Positions 34,823 to 43,195 of a stretch of DNA of 64,000 bases are shown one piece after another; the stretch's first letter is position 1; the number at the start of each line of letters is the position of its first letter. The notes below the pieces were generated by a model, which saw only the letters and a program-made list of their open reading frames with translations, did not search any database and had not been told where the DNA came from. Location: NCBI RefSeq assembly GCF_900102815.1, contig NZ_FNGF01000002.1:434001-498000 (forward strand), written 5' to 3'. Origin of the DNA: Glycomyces sambucus. Its GTDB lineage: Bacteria; Actinomycetota; Actinomycetes; Mycobacteriales; Micromonosporaceae. Made by a program: the position numbers and the translations under genes.

Positions 34823-34846
34823 CTTGACCCTGACATAGGTGTCAAG
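34823..34846. promoter_or_regulatory. Long dyad before the MFS gene, MerR-like
   Basis: CTTGACCC on the left and GGTGTCAAG on the right form an inverted repeat around TGACATA. The outer halves CTTGAC/GTCAAG are perfect. This resembles operators of MerR-family drug sensors. No MerR gene is adjacent. Confidence 0.5.
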
Positions 34847-34863
34847 GTTGGAGGCTTCTCGGC

Positions 34864-36057
34864 ATGACCACCACCGCAGTCCCCGCCCCACGCGCGGCCG
34901 AGAAGCTTCCGATCTCACCGCTCCTGGCCCTGACCACCGCCGCCTTCATGGCGATCCTCACCGAGGCGCTGCCCGCCGGGGTCCTCCCCGAGATGGCCGC
35001 CGACCTGCGCGTGAGCGAGGCCGCGGCCGGCCAGACCCTCACCGTGTACGCCATCGCCACCGGCCTCTCGGCGATCCCGGTCATGGCGGCCACCGCCAGG
35101 TGGCCGCGCCGCCGCCTCCTCCTCGCGGCCGCCTCCATGTTCGCGATCGCGAACCTGGTCACCGCGGTCTCGGACTCGTACGCGCTCACCATGGTCCTGC
35201 GGACCCTCGCGGGCGTCGCCGCCGCCGTCGTGTGGGCCGAACTCGTGGCCTACGCCCGCCGCCTCGCCCCGCCGCACCTCCAGGGCCGCGCGATCGCGAT
35301 GACCATGGCCGGCGTGCCGCTGGCGCTCTCGCTCGGCATCCCGCTCGGCACGTTCCTCGGCGACCTCCTCGGCTGGCGCCTCACCTTCGGGCTCGTGGCG
35401 GCGGTCTCGGCCGCGCTCATGGTCTGGATCAGGGCGAGCGTGCCCGAGTTCCCCGGGAGCCGCGCGGGCCGCCGGGAGCCGATCCTCGCCGCGCTGCGGC
35501 TGCCGGGCGTCGTCCCGGTCCTGTTCACCGTCGCCGCGTACGTGCTCGCCCACAACGTCCTCTACACCTACATCGCGACCTTCCTGCACGCCAACGGCAT
35601 GGACGCCCTCCGCGAGGAGGTGCTGCTGGTCTTCGGCATCGCCTCCGCGGTGAGCATCGTCCTCACCGGCGCGCTCGTGGACCGGCGCCTGCGGCTGCTC
35701 ACGATCGCGAGCGCGGGCCTGTTCCTGGTGGCCGCGGCGGTGCTGACGGCGCTCGCCGACGAGCCGGTGCCGCTGTTCCTCGCCGTCGTCCTGTGGGGCC
35801 TGGGCTGGGGCGGGGTGCCGACGCTGCTCCAGACCGCGGTGAACGACGCGGGCGGCGACCGCGGGCAGGCGCTGCTGGTGACCACCTGGAACTCCTCGAT
35901 GGCCGCGGGCGGCGCCGCGGGCGGGGTCATGCTCGCGCTCATGGGCCCCGGCTCGTTCCCGTGGGGAGTCCTGGTGCTCATGGTCCCGGTGGCGGCGGTC
36001 GTCATCGGCGCGAAGGCGCACGGGTTCCCGGCCGAGCGGCCGGGCGTCGGGGACTGA
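34864..36057 (+). CDS. MFS transporter (DHA1/AraJ-like)
   Basis: A 397-residue, 12-segment major facilitator. The N-half shows TEALPAGVLPEMAADLRVSE (about 33-52), the usual first loop of DHA1 sugar- or drug-efflux proteins such as AraJ. The second half includes GLGWGGVPTLLQTAV (about 312-326). The ATG follows GGAGG. A palindrome covers its promoter region. It likely exports a drug, sugar or metabolite; the substrate cannot be stated. It converges on the phosphatase gene. Confidence 0.88.
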   Translation: MTTTAVPAPRAAEKLPISPLLALTTAAFMAILTEALPAGVLPEMAADLRVSEAAAGQTLTVYAIATGLSAIPVMAATARWPRRRLLLAAASMFAIANLVTAVSDSYALTMVLRTLAGVAAAVVWAELVAYARRLAPPHLQGRAIAMTMAGVPLALSLGIPLGTFLGDLLGWRLTFGLVAAVSAALMVWIRASVPEFPGSRAGRREPILAALRLPGVVPVLFTVAAYVLAHNVLYTYIATFLHANGMDALREEVLLVFGIASAVSIVLTGALVDRRLRLLTIASAGLFLVAAAVLTALADEPVPLFLAVVLWGLGWGGVPTLLQTAVNDAGGDRGQALLVTTWNSSMAAGGAAGGVMLALMGPGSFPWGVLVLMVPVAAVVIGAKAHGFPAERPGVGD

Positions 36058-36069
36058 ACGGCGGCGCGG

Positions 36070-36762
36070 CTACTCCTCCGCAGTGAAACGGGCGCGCAGG
36101 GCCGCGATGTCGGCTTCGGTGAGGCCGTGGGCGGTGAGCAGCCCGGTGAAGCCGCCGTGCTCGGCGTCGAGCACGGCGAGGCAGGTCGCCATGGCCTCGA
36201 CCGGCGCCCGGCCGAGGATCGGCGGGAGTCCGCTGGTGTCGAACGCGAACGCGTCGCCCACGGTCGCCACCATGGCGATCACCTCGCGCATCGCGGCGTC
36301 GGTCAGCCCGTAGTCGGCGGCGATGTCCTCGGGGTCGTACCCGAGCAGTTCCAGGACGGCGGCCACGGCGACGCCGGTGCGGTCCTTGCCAGCCGCGCAG
36401 TGGACGAGCGTCGGCCCGTCCTGAGCGATCAGCCGCACGATCGCCACGAGCCGGTCGGCGGTAGCCGCCGCCAGGGCGGCGTACCAGCGGCCGAGGTCGG
36501 CGCCGGTGGTGATGCGGCGCAGCGGTTCGGGGTCGATGACGTCGCCGCCGAGCGGCAGGTGGTGGACCCGCACGGTGTCGGGCAGGCCGGTCCACGGCAC
36601 CCGGTCGGCTTCGGTCGCGGTGCGCAGGTCGACGATGTCGCGCACGCCCAGTCCGGCGACGATCGCGGCGACCCGGTCGGGCGCGAGGGCGCCGGGCTGG
36701 GCGGACCGGTAGAGCTGGCCGGCGCGCAGGCGCTCGGCGGGGTCGCGCAGGTTCACGAACAT
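36070..36762 (-). CDS. Tyrosine-protein phosphatase (MptpB-like)
   Basis: A 230-residue phosphatase with the CX5R loop HCAAGKDRTG (121-130; Cys122 nucleophile, Arg128 phosphate-binding). The Lys inside the loop is characteristic of the MptpB/LipA group, which can act on phosphotyrosine and phosphoinositides. FVNLRDPAERLRAGQLYRSA opens the domain. There is no signal peptide. The ATG at 36762 has GAGAGGA upstream. The gene stands alone, after the DUF624 terminator. Confidence 0.88.
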   Translation of the reverse strand: MFVNLRDPAERLRAGQLYRSAQPGALAPDRVAAIVAGLGVRDIVDLRTATEADRVPWTGLPDTVRVHHLPLGGDVIDPEPLRRITTGADLGRWYAALAAATADRLVAIVRLIAQDGPTLVHCAAGKDRTGVAVAAVLELLGYDPEDIAADYGLTDAAMREVIAMVATVGDAFAFDTSGLPPILGRAPVEAMATCLAVLDAEHGGFTGLLTAHGLTEADIAALRARFTAEE

Positions 36763-36864
36763 GGCGGCGTCCTCTCGGGACTCGTCGGGGGCGCGGACGG
36801 CGGATGCAGATGGCGTTGTCCCCCACGATGATGCAGCAGGCGCCCGCGCCCGCGCGGCTGGCCC

Positions 36865-36896
36865 CGCAGGGCCGCCGCCTAGGCGGCGGCCCTGCG
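36865..36896 (-). terminator. 32-bp perfect palindrome spanning the DUF624 stop codon
   Basis: CGCAGGGCCGCCGCCT and its exact complement meet at CTAG, so the TAG stop (36881-36879) sits in the loop. It should end transcription of the sugar operon while also encoding its last residues. Confidence 0.75.
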
Positions 36897-37547
36897 GTCG
36901 AAGCCGGTGGCGGCGTTCACGATCAGGATCGCGAACGCGCAGGCGGCGGGCGTGAAGAGCGCGAGGTTGGGGCCGACGACCGGGAGCTGGGCGCTGCCGT
37001 AGGCGAGGGCCGCGAGGGCGAGCCATGCGACCGGGGCCTGCGGCCGCAGGACCATGGCCTTGAGCGCGGCGGTGAGGACCGCCAGCGCCGGGCCTTCCGC
37101 TCCCGCGAGGACGGCGCTGGCGACGGCGATGAGCGCGGCGAGGCCGAGGAGGGCGGCGGCGGTGATCGCGGTGAAGGCGGCGTCCCCGGTGCCGTAGAGG
37201 ACGGCGTCGTAGGCGAGGAGGAGGCCGAGGGCCGCGGCGCCGGTCCAGACGCGCCGCAGGCGCCTCCAGCCGTCGAGCCAGGCGATCCAGAACGTGGCGA
37301 AGGGCCGGCCCGGGTAGCCGTCGGCGGCGAAGTCCCGCATGCACTTCAGGGCCGCGTAGAGGCCGGGCCCGGCCGGGACGGCGGCGAGGGCGCCGAGCCA
37401 GATCCCGAGGTGGGAGAGGCCGATAGCGTGGTCGACGGCGGCGAACGGGAGGGCGGTGGCGAGCAGCTGCACCGAGGTGGCGAACCACCAGAAGGCGCCC
37501 AGGAGCGTCCGGGACAGGCGCGAGTCGTAGGCAAGCCAGGCGGTCAT
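36879..37547 (-). CDS. DUF624 (YesL-like) membrane protein
   Basis: A 222-residue membrane protein with five to six hydrophobic segments. LGAFWWFATSVQLLATALPF and GPGLYAALKCMRDFAADGYPG resemble YesL/DUF624, which usually accompanies CUT1 importers for plant polysaccharide fragments such as rhamnogalacturonan. Its role there is unclear. The ATG overlaps the stop of the upstream permease (ATGA). It is last in the operon. Confidence 0.82.
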   Translation of the reverse strand: MTAWLAYDSRLSRTLLGAFWWFATSVQLLATALPFAAVDHAIGLSHLGIWLGALAAVPAGPGLYAALKCMRDFAADGYPGRPFATFWIAWLDGWRRLRRVWTGAAALGLLLAYDAVLYGTGDAAFTAITAAALLGLAALIAVASAVLAGAEGPALAVLTAALKAMVLRPQAPVAWLALAALAYGSAQLPVVGPNLALFTPAACAFAILIVNAATGFDRRAAA

Positions 37548-38413
37548 CCCTTCACCGCCCCGATGGACATGCCCTTGATGAAGTAGCGCTGGAACGCGGC
37601 GAAGAGGACCACCGAGGGGACGATCGCGAGGATCGCGCCGGTGTAGATGAGCTCCCACTGGGAGGTGAGGAGCCCGACCATGCGGCTGAGCGCCACGTTG
37701 ATCGTCCCGGCCGAGGAGGCGTCGAGGAAGACCAGCGGGATGAAGAAGTCGTTCCACAGCGACAGGGCCTGGATGATGACGAACGCGGAGGTCACCGGCA
37801 GGAGCATCGGGAAGACGATGGACCAGAAGGTGCGGAGCCTCCCGGCGCCGTCGACTTCGGCCGCCTCCTCCACTTCGCGGGGGACGCCCTTGATGAAGGA
37901 GCAGTACAGGAGGATGCCGAAGGAGGCCGCGCCGCCGAGGTGGACGAGGATGACGCTGGTGAGGGTGGAGTAGAGCCCGACCTGGTTCATCGAGGAGACG
38001 AGCGGGATCATGCGGACCTGGAAGGGGATCATGAGCCCGGCGATGAAGAGCAGGTAGATCCAGCGCGAGGAGCGCCCGCCGAGGCGTTCGATGCCCCACG
38101 CGGCCATGGGGACGATCGCCAGGAGCAGGACGAGGGTCCCGCCGGTGATGACGAGGGTGTTGAGCAGGGCCTCGCCGTAGTCGGTGGTCTGGAACAGCCG
38201 CACGTAGTTGTCGAGGCCGAGGCCGGTGGGCAGGCCCATCGGGTCCTTGGTGATCTCGGCGTAGCTGCGGAAGGAGTTGAGCAGCGCGTAGAGCACGGGG
38301 AAGGACACGGCGAGCACGAGGACGGCGAGGACGGCCATGACGGCGACCTCGCCGGCGGTGAGGCGGCGTCGCTCCTTGCGGAGTTCGGGCCGCGCCTGCG
38401 GTGACCGGGTCAT
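37544..38413 (-). CDS. Sugar ABC transporter permease (MalG type), second importer
   Basis: A 289-residue CUT1 permease with six membrane segments and the EAA loop PREVEEAAEVDGAGRLRTFW. It ends in the YFIKGMSIGAVKG motif typical of MalG homologues. ATGA overlaps couple it to both neighbours. No ATPase gene is nearby. Confidence 0.9.
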   Translation of the reverse strand: MTRSPQARPELRKERRRLTAGEVAVMAVLAVLVLAVSFPVLYALLNSFRSYAEITKDPMGLPTGLGLDNYVRLFQTTDYGEALLNTLVITGGTLVLLLAIVPMAAWGIERLGGRSSRWIYLLFIAGLMIPFQVRMIPLVSSMNQVGLYSTLTSVILVHLGGAASFGILLYCSFIKGVPREVEEAAEVDGAGRLRTFWSIVFPMLLPVTSAFVIIQALSLWNDFFIPLVFLDASSAGTINVALSRMVGLLTSQWELIYTGAILAIVPSVVLFAAFQRYFIKGMSIGAVKG

Positions 38414-39369
38414 GCCTGGACCTCCCTGCTGCGCATGTACCTGTTGGCGAGCACCGTGGTCGCCAGGACGACGATGAAGAGGACGATGGCGGCGGCGGAG
38501 CCGTATCCGGCGCGGTACTCGCCGAAGCCGACCTTGTAGATGAAGAACGCCATGGTCTCGGAGACGAACCCGGGCCCGCCTGCGGTGAGGACCATGACCT
38601 GGTCGAAGATCGTCCACCCGGCGATCATCATGAGCGTCATGTTGACGGTGACGGCCCCGGCGAGCATGGGCCAGGTGACGTAGCGGAAGACCTGCCCGCG
38701 CGAGGCGCCGTCGATCCTCGCGGCCTCGACGAGGTCCTGCGGGACCGACTGGAGGTTCGCGAGGTAGATGAGGGTGGTGTTGCCGCCCAGGGTGAAGCAG
38801 ATGATGAACAGCAGGACGCCCACGACGATCTCGTTGTCGCCGAGCCAGTCCATGGCCGCGCCCTCGAAGCCGAGGTCGCGCAGGACGGTGTTGACGGCCC
38901 CGAAGTTGAAGTTGAGCATGTACTTCCAGATCGTGGCGGCGATGAAGCCGCTGACGAGCGCGGGGAGGTACACGATGGTGCGGAAGAACCCCTGGGCGTG
39001 GTGGAGCTTGTCGAGCATGAGCGCGACGCCGAGGGCGACGGCGTTCACGATGACGGCGGAGCCGAGGCCGAGGACGAGGGTGTTCCGGGTGGCGTTCCAG
39101 AACCGGTCGCTGGTGAGGATGTCGCGGTAGTTCGCGAGGCCGACGTACTCGTAGGCGGGGTTGATGCCGTCCCAGTCGGTGAGGCTGAGCTGGATCGACT
39201 GGATCGAGGGCGCGATGACCATGACGGTGTAGACGAGGAGCGCGGGCGCGATGAACAGGAGCATCACGGCGCGGTGGCGGGTCATGCGGCGCGCCGGGCG
39301 GCGGTCGGGCGCGGGCCGCGCCCGGCCGCCGGCGAGGGCGGCCGGGCGTTCGGCGGTGGAGGCGGTCAC
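38410..39369 (-). CDS. Sugar ABC transporter permease (MalF type), second importer
   Basis: A 319-residue CUT1 permease with a basic N-terminal tail of about 30 residues, six membrane segments and the EAA loop PQDLVEAARIDGASRGQVF. It starts at a GTG overlapping the binding-protein stop (GTGA). It pairs with the MalG-type permease downstream. Confidence 0.9.
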   Translation of the reverse strand: MTASTAERPAALAGGRARPAPDRRPARRMTRHRAVMLLFIAPALLVYTVMVIAPSIQSIQLSLTDWDGINPAYEYVGLANYRDILTSDRFWNATRNTLVLGLGSAVIVNAVALGVALMLDKLHHAQGFFRTIVYLPALVSGFIAATIWKYMLNFNFGAVNTVLRDLGFEGAAMDWLGDNEIVVGVLLFIICFTLGGNTTLIYLANLQSVPQDLVEAARIDGASRGQVFRYVTWPMLAGAVTVNMTLMMIAGWTIFDQVMVLTAGGPGFVSETMAFFIYKVGFGEYRAGYGSAAAIVLFIVVLATTVLANRYMRSREVQA

Positions 39370-40739
39370 TCCTGCTCCGCCTGGTCGTCGAACTCCTCCT
39401 GGGACTTGGCGATGCACTCGTCGATGGTGGTCTGGCCGTCCTGCATCTCGATGCGGGCCTGGCGGAAGAAGGTGTGGAAGGTGCTGAACCCGGACCAGGT
39501 GGTCTCGTTGGCGAACCAGGTGAGGTTCGGGTCGGCGAGGAGCGCGAAGTAGTCGTCGGCGCCGGGGATGGAGGAGTTGCGCTCGATCTCGTCGGCGGCT
39601 TTGACGTTGGGGGCGATCATGCCGGTCGCCTCCATGAGGTCGCACGCCTCGACGGAGAAGTAGAACTCCAGGAACTCCACGGCGGCGTCGTACTGCCCGC
39701 CGTCCTCCTGGGCCTGCGCGGAGATCGCGAAGCCGGAGGCGGTGTCGCCGTTGACGGAGTTCTTGAGGACGTTGAGCCTCCCGTCGTCGGCGGGGACGTA
39801 GAAGATCCCGGCGTTGAAGTCGGGGTCGACCTTGTTGACGTCGTTGAGGCGCCCGATGCCGGCCGAAGAGGTGGCCATGACGGCCTGGCGGTTGACCAGG
39901 AGCGTGGTGGTCTGGGCGTCCTGGGTGGACTGCCAGCCTTCGAGGACGTAGGCGTCGGTGAGGTCCTTGAGGCGCTGGAGGGGTTCGCGGAGGTCGCCGA
40001 GGGAGGCGTCGCCGGCGCGGACGGCGTTCCAGAAGCCGCCGGCCGCGCTGTACTGGGCGAACACGGGGGCGGCGAGGGGCTTCCAGAGCTGGTCGGAGGG
40101 CCAGATCTCCCCTGCGGCGGTGGCGAGGGGCGCGTCGCCGTTGGCCTTGATCGCGTCGAGGAGCGCGACGAACTCGGCGTACGTGGCGGGCACGGCGAGG
40201 CCGTGCTCGTCGAAGTAGTCCTTGTCGTAGACCATGTTGAAGCCGAGCTCGCCGTTGAGGGCGGTGGTCGGGACGATGTAGACCTCGCCGTCCTCGACCG
40301 GGGCGTACACCTCGTCGTTGAGCAGGCTGGTGACGCTCTCGGGGATGGGGGCGAGCTTCCCGGCCTCCAGGTAGGTGAGGGTGTCGCGCATGTCGACCAG
40401 GGCGGGCCAGTTCCCGGTGGCGTCCATGGTCTTCATCGCGGTCGGGTAGTCGGTGCCGGCGGGCAGCGGCTCCAGTTCCACGGTGGCCGTGGCGCTCTTG
40501 GCGTTGAAGGCGTCGGCGACCCCCTTCGCCACCGCGTTCCAGGTCTCGTCGCCGGTGGCGTAGAGGAACCGGATCGCGGTCTTGCCGCCGGTCGTGCCGC
40601 CCGAGGTGCCGCACGCGGTGAGCGCGAACGGGACGGCGGCGGCGAGCGAGAGGCCCCCGGCGGACTGCATGAGCGAACGGCGTGAGAGTCCCCGTGCCGG
40701 CACGGCGGCGGCCGACGAACGCGCCCTTGCGTTTCGCAT
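39366..40739 (-). CDS. Sugar ABC transporter substrate-binding lipoprotein (Tat-type), second importer
   Basis: A 457-residue family-1 solute-binding protein. The signal has a twin-arginine motif SRRSLMQ (Arg20-Arg21) and a lipobox ending in LTAC (Cys43), so it is probably a Tat-exported lipoprotein. AIRFLYATGDETWNAVAKGV opens the mature domain. It is first in an operon with two permeases and DUF624. Two LacI-type sites lie in its divergent promoter. The ligand is unknown; the neighbours suggest an oligosaccharide or uronate-containing sugar. Confidence 0.9.
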   Translation of the reverse strand: MRNARARSSAAAVPARGLSRRSLMQSAGGLSLAAAVPFALTACGTSGGTTGGKTAIRFLYATGDETWNAVAKGVADAFNAKSATATVELEPLPAGTDYPTAMKTMDATGNWPALVDMRDTLTYLEAGKLAPIPESVTSLLNDEVYAPVEDGEVYIVPTTALNGELGFNMVYDKDYFDEHGLAVPATYAEFVALLDAIKANGDAPLATAAGEIWPSDQLWKPLAAPVFAQYSAAGGFWNAVRAGDASLGDLREPLQRLKDLTDAYVLEGWQSTQDAQTTTLLVNRQAVMATSSAGIGRLNDVNKVDPDFNAGIFYVPADDGRLNVLKNSVNGDTASGFAISAQAQEDGGQYDAAVEFLEFYFSVEACDLMEATGMIAPNVKAADEIERNSSIPGADDYFALLADPNLTWFANETTWSGFSTFHTFFRQARIEMQDGQTTIDECIAKSQEEFDDQAEQE

Positions 40740-40779
40740 GTGATCTCCTTCAGCGGTGAGAGGCTGTCGGGCATCGCGT

Positions 40780-40793
40780 AGATACCGTTATCT
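40780..40793. promoter_or_regulatory. LacI-type operator A (second sugar importer)
   Basis: AGATACCGTTATCT is a palindrome around CG with one mismatched pair, 41 nt before the binding-protein start. Confidence 0.6.
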
Positions 40794-40935
40794 GTGAGAC
40801 TAGGGGCGAGGGCCCGCGAACACAAGTCGGCTTGGCCGAATCGTTACCGTTCCCGCTCGATCCGCGCGCCTGGTCTCGCATTTCAGCAGTTCACGCGCGT
40901 TCGGAGGTTCGGAGACGGTCGTTCGCGGGCGAGGC

Positions 40936-40964
40936 TCGACAAGTGAGGGTTCGGCTTCTATGGT
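40936..40964 (+). promoter_or_regulatory. Promoter of the 2-hydroxyacid dehydrogenase gene
   Basis: TCGACA (40936-40941), a 17-nt spacer and TATGGT (40959-40964). Operator B begins at the last base of the -10, which fits repression by blocking polymerase. Confidence 0.5.
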
Positions 40965-40979
40965 AGAAACCGATAACTA
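40964..40979. promoter_or_regulatory. LacI-type operator B (second sugar importer)
   Basis: TAGAAACCGATAACTA, a palindrome around CG related to operator A (11 of 14 core bases shared). It overlaps the expected transcription start of the dehydrogenase gene. Confidence 0.55.
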
Positions 40980-41004
40980 TCCCTCCCGTTCTTAGGAGCC
41001 CCCG

Positions 41005-41994
41005 GTGGCCGATCGTCTGCCCGCGCTGTTCGCCATGGACCCCGTCCACCTGCCCGGGCTGTTCCCCGCGCCGCTCATGCGGCGGCTGCGGGCGGTGCTC
41101 GACATCGACCCGTCCCGGGTGGCCGAGCGGTACGAGGGCTTCGGGCCGCTCGCCGACGCGGAGGTCATCGTCTCCGGATGGGGCGCACCGCGGCTCGACG
41201 CCGCGGCGCTGGAGCGCGCGCCGCGCCTGCACACGGTGCTGCACGCGGCCGGGTCGGTGAAGCCGCTCGTGGCCGAGCCCGGGTGGGCGCGCCTGGCGGT
41301 CTCCTCGGCCGCGGACGCGAACGCGCTGCCGGTGGCCGAGTACACGCTGGCGGCGATCCTCCTGGCGGGCAAGGGGGTCTTCGAACTCCAGGAGGCGTTC
41401 CGGGCCGACCGGTCCTTCACGCTGGGCCGCATCCACCCCCGGGTCGGGAACTTCGGGCGGACCGTGGGGATCGTGGGCGCCTCCCGGATCGGCCGGCGGG
41501 TGCTGGAGCTGCTGCGGCCCTTCGACTTCCGGGTGCTGCTCGCCGACCCGTTCGCCGACCCCGCCGAGGACCTGGGCGCCGAGCTGGTTGACCTCGACCG
41601 GCTCGTGGCCGAGGCCGACATCGTCAGCCTCCACGCCCCCGACCTGCCCGCCACCGCCGGGCTGCTCGACGCCGGGCGCCTCGCGTCCCTGAAGGACGGC
41701 GCGGTCGTCGTCAACACCGCGCGCGGACGCCTGGTCGACACCGACGCGCTCGTCGCCGAACTCGCGACCGGCCGCATCTCGGCGGTCCTCGACGTGACCC
41801 ACCCCGAACCGCTGCCCGAGGACTCCCCGCTGTTCACCCTGCCGAACGTGTTCCTCACCCCGCACGTGGCCGGCTCGCAGGGGAACGAGCTCGCGCGCAT
41901 GGGCCTGTACATCGTGGAGGAGGCCGAGCGGCTGGCCGCCGGCCGCCCGCTCGCACACCGCGTCGACGGCGACCTGCGCTGGCGCCAGGCGTAG
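41005..41994 (+). CDS. D-isomer-specific 2-hydroxyacid dehydrogenase
   Basis: A 329-residue NAD(P)-dependent dehydrogenase. The Rossmann motif is GIVGASRIGRRV (about 154-165). The catalytic Arg lies in NTARGRLVDT, the Glu in THPEPLP and the His in TPHVAGSQ. The GTG start has AGGAG upstream. It is divergent from the second sugar importer and followed by a LacI gene, so it probably oxidises or reduces a sugar-derived 2-keto or 2-hydroxy acid. It is an unassigned member of the family rather than SerA, which would carry ACT domains. Confidence 0.88.
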   Translation: MADRLPALFAMDPVHLPGLFPAPLMRRLRAVLDIDPSRVAERYEGFGPLADAEVIVSGWGAPRLDAAALERAPRLHTVLHAAGSVKPLVAEPGWARLAVSSAADANALPVAEYTLAAILLAGKGVFELQEAFRADRSFTLGRIHPRVGNFGRTVGIVGASRIGRRVLELLRPFDFRVLLADPFADPAEDLGAELVDLDRLVAEADIVSLHAPDLPATAGLLDAGRLASLKDGAVVVNTARGRLVDTDALVAELATGRISAVLDVTHPEPLPEDSPLFTLPNVFLTPHVAGSQGNELARMGLYIVEEAERLAAGRPLAHRVDGDLRWRQA

Positions 41995-42015
41995 CGCCGA
42001 CCAGGAGATGCGCCG

Positions 42016-43068
42016 GTGCCCAGGCGAAGCGGACCGGGGAAGCGACCCACGCTGGCCGACGTGGCCGCGCGGGCGGGCGTCTCGGCCATGACCGCGTCGC
42101 GGGTCGCCGCCGGGAACTACCCGGTGGCCCCGCCGACCCGCGCGAAGGTCCTGCGCGCCATGCGGGACCTCGACTACGTCGCCAACGCGCACGCCCGGGC
42201 CCTCGGCGGCGCGGCCACCGGGACCGTCGCGCTCGTCCTGGACGACGCCACCGGGCCGTTCTTCGCGTCCATCGCCCGCGGCGTCGAGCGCCAGGCCGCC
42301 GCCGAAGGGCGCCTGTGCCTCCTGTGCACCACGCACGGCGACCCCGAGCGCGAGGCCGCGGTCGTGGCGCTGCTGCGCGAGCGGCGCGCCGAGGCGGTGA
42401 TCCTCGTCGGCGGCGCCCAGGACTGCGCCACCTACACCGAGCGGATGACCGCGTTCGCGCACTCGCTGGAGCAGTCCGGGTCGCGCCTGGTCCTGTGCGG
42501 GCGCCCCTCCCCCGGGCCCGGCGTGCCGGCCACGGTCGTGGAGTACGACAACGAGGGCGGCGCGTACGCGATGACCGCGTACCTCCTCGACAACGGGCAC
42601 CGCACGATCGCGTACGTCGGCCGCGAACCGGGGCTGTCGACCACCGACGAGCGCATCGCCGGGTTCCGCCGCGCCCACGCCGACCACGGTGCGGCCCTGG
42701 ACGAGTCGCTGATCCGCCCCGGCGCCTTCTCGCGCGAGGGCGGCGCCGCCGCGACCGCGGCGCTGTGGGCCGAGCGCACCGACGCCACGGCGGTCTTCGC
42801 GGCCACCGACATCGTCGCCGCCGGGGTGCTCAGGGCCCTGCGCGAGCGCGGCGTGCGCGTGCCCGAGGACGTCTCGGTGGTCGGCTTCGACGACATCCCG
42901 CTCGCCTCGGACCTGACCCCGGCCCTGACGACGGTGCGCGTGCCGCACGAGCAGCTGGGCCGCGAGGCCGTCCGCCGGGCGCTCCACAGGGGACCGGAGG
43001 CGGACGACCGGGTGGTGCTCGGCACCCACATCGTGGTCCGGGACTCGGCCGCGCCGCACCTGCCCTGA
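42016..43068 (+). CDS. LacI-family regulator of the second sugar importer region
   Basis: A 350-residue repressor with the helix-turn-helix at about 12-33 (LADVAARAGVSAMTASRV) and the effector domain after the hinge (GTVALVLDDATGPFFASIARG; VSVVGFDDIPLAS). It starts at a GTG after CAGGAG, 21 nt downstream of the dehydrogenase. It is the likely ligand-responsive regulator that binds the related operators at 40780 and 40964. Confidence 0.9.
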   Translation: MPRRSGPGKRPTLADVAARAGVSAMTASRVAAGNYPVAPPTRAKVLRAMRDLDYVANAHARALGGAATGTVALVLDDATGPFFASIARGVERQAAAEGRLCLLCTTHGDPEREAAVVALLRERRAEAVILVGGAQDCATYTERMTAFAHSLEQSGSRLVLCGRPSPGPGVPATVVEYDNEGGAYAMTAYLLDNGHRTIAYVGREPGLSTTDERIAGFRRAHADHGAALDESLIRPGAFSREGGAAATAALWAERTDATAVFAATDIVAAGVLRALRERGVRVPEDVSVVGFDDIPLASDLTPALTTVRVPHEQLGREAVRRALHRGPEADDRVVLGTHIVVRDSAAPHLP

Positions 43069-43102
43069 CCGCGTCGCGAAGCCCGTGGGACAGCGACACA
43101 TA

Positions 43103-43119
43103 GGCGTCTCCTATACGCC
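43103..43119. promoter_or_regulatory. Inverted repeat 1 before the DASS transporter gene
   Basis: GGCGT and ACGCC arms are separated by 7 nt. With the next repeat it marks the promoter region of the dicarboxylate transporter. Confidence 0.35.
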
Positions 43120-43124
43120 GCAAA

Positions 43125-43148
43125 GGGTACGACTCTTGGACGTATCCC
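43125..43148. promoter_or_regulatory. Inverted repeat 2 before the DASS transporter gene
   Basis: GGGTACG and CGTATCCC arms, about 9 nt apart with one unpaired base. A possible site for the LysR protein encoded downstream or another regulator. Confidence 0.35.
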
Positions 43149-43195
43149 TCCGCCGGGTGCGACAGTGATCACAGTCAATCCCTCAAGGAGGAGGC

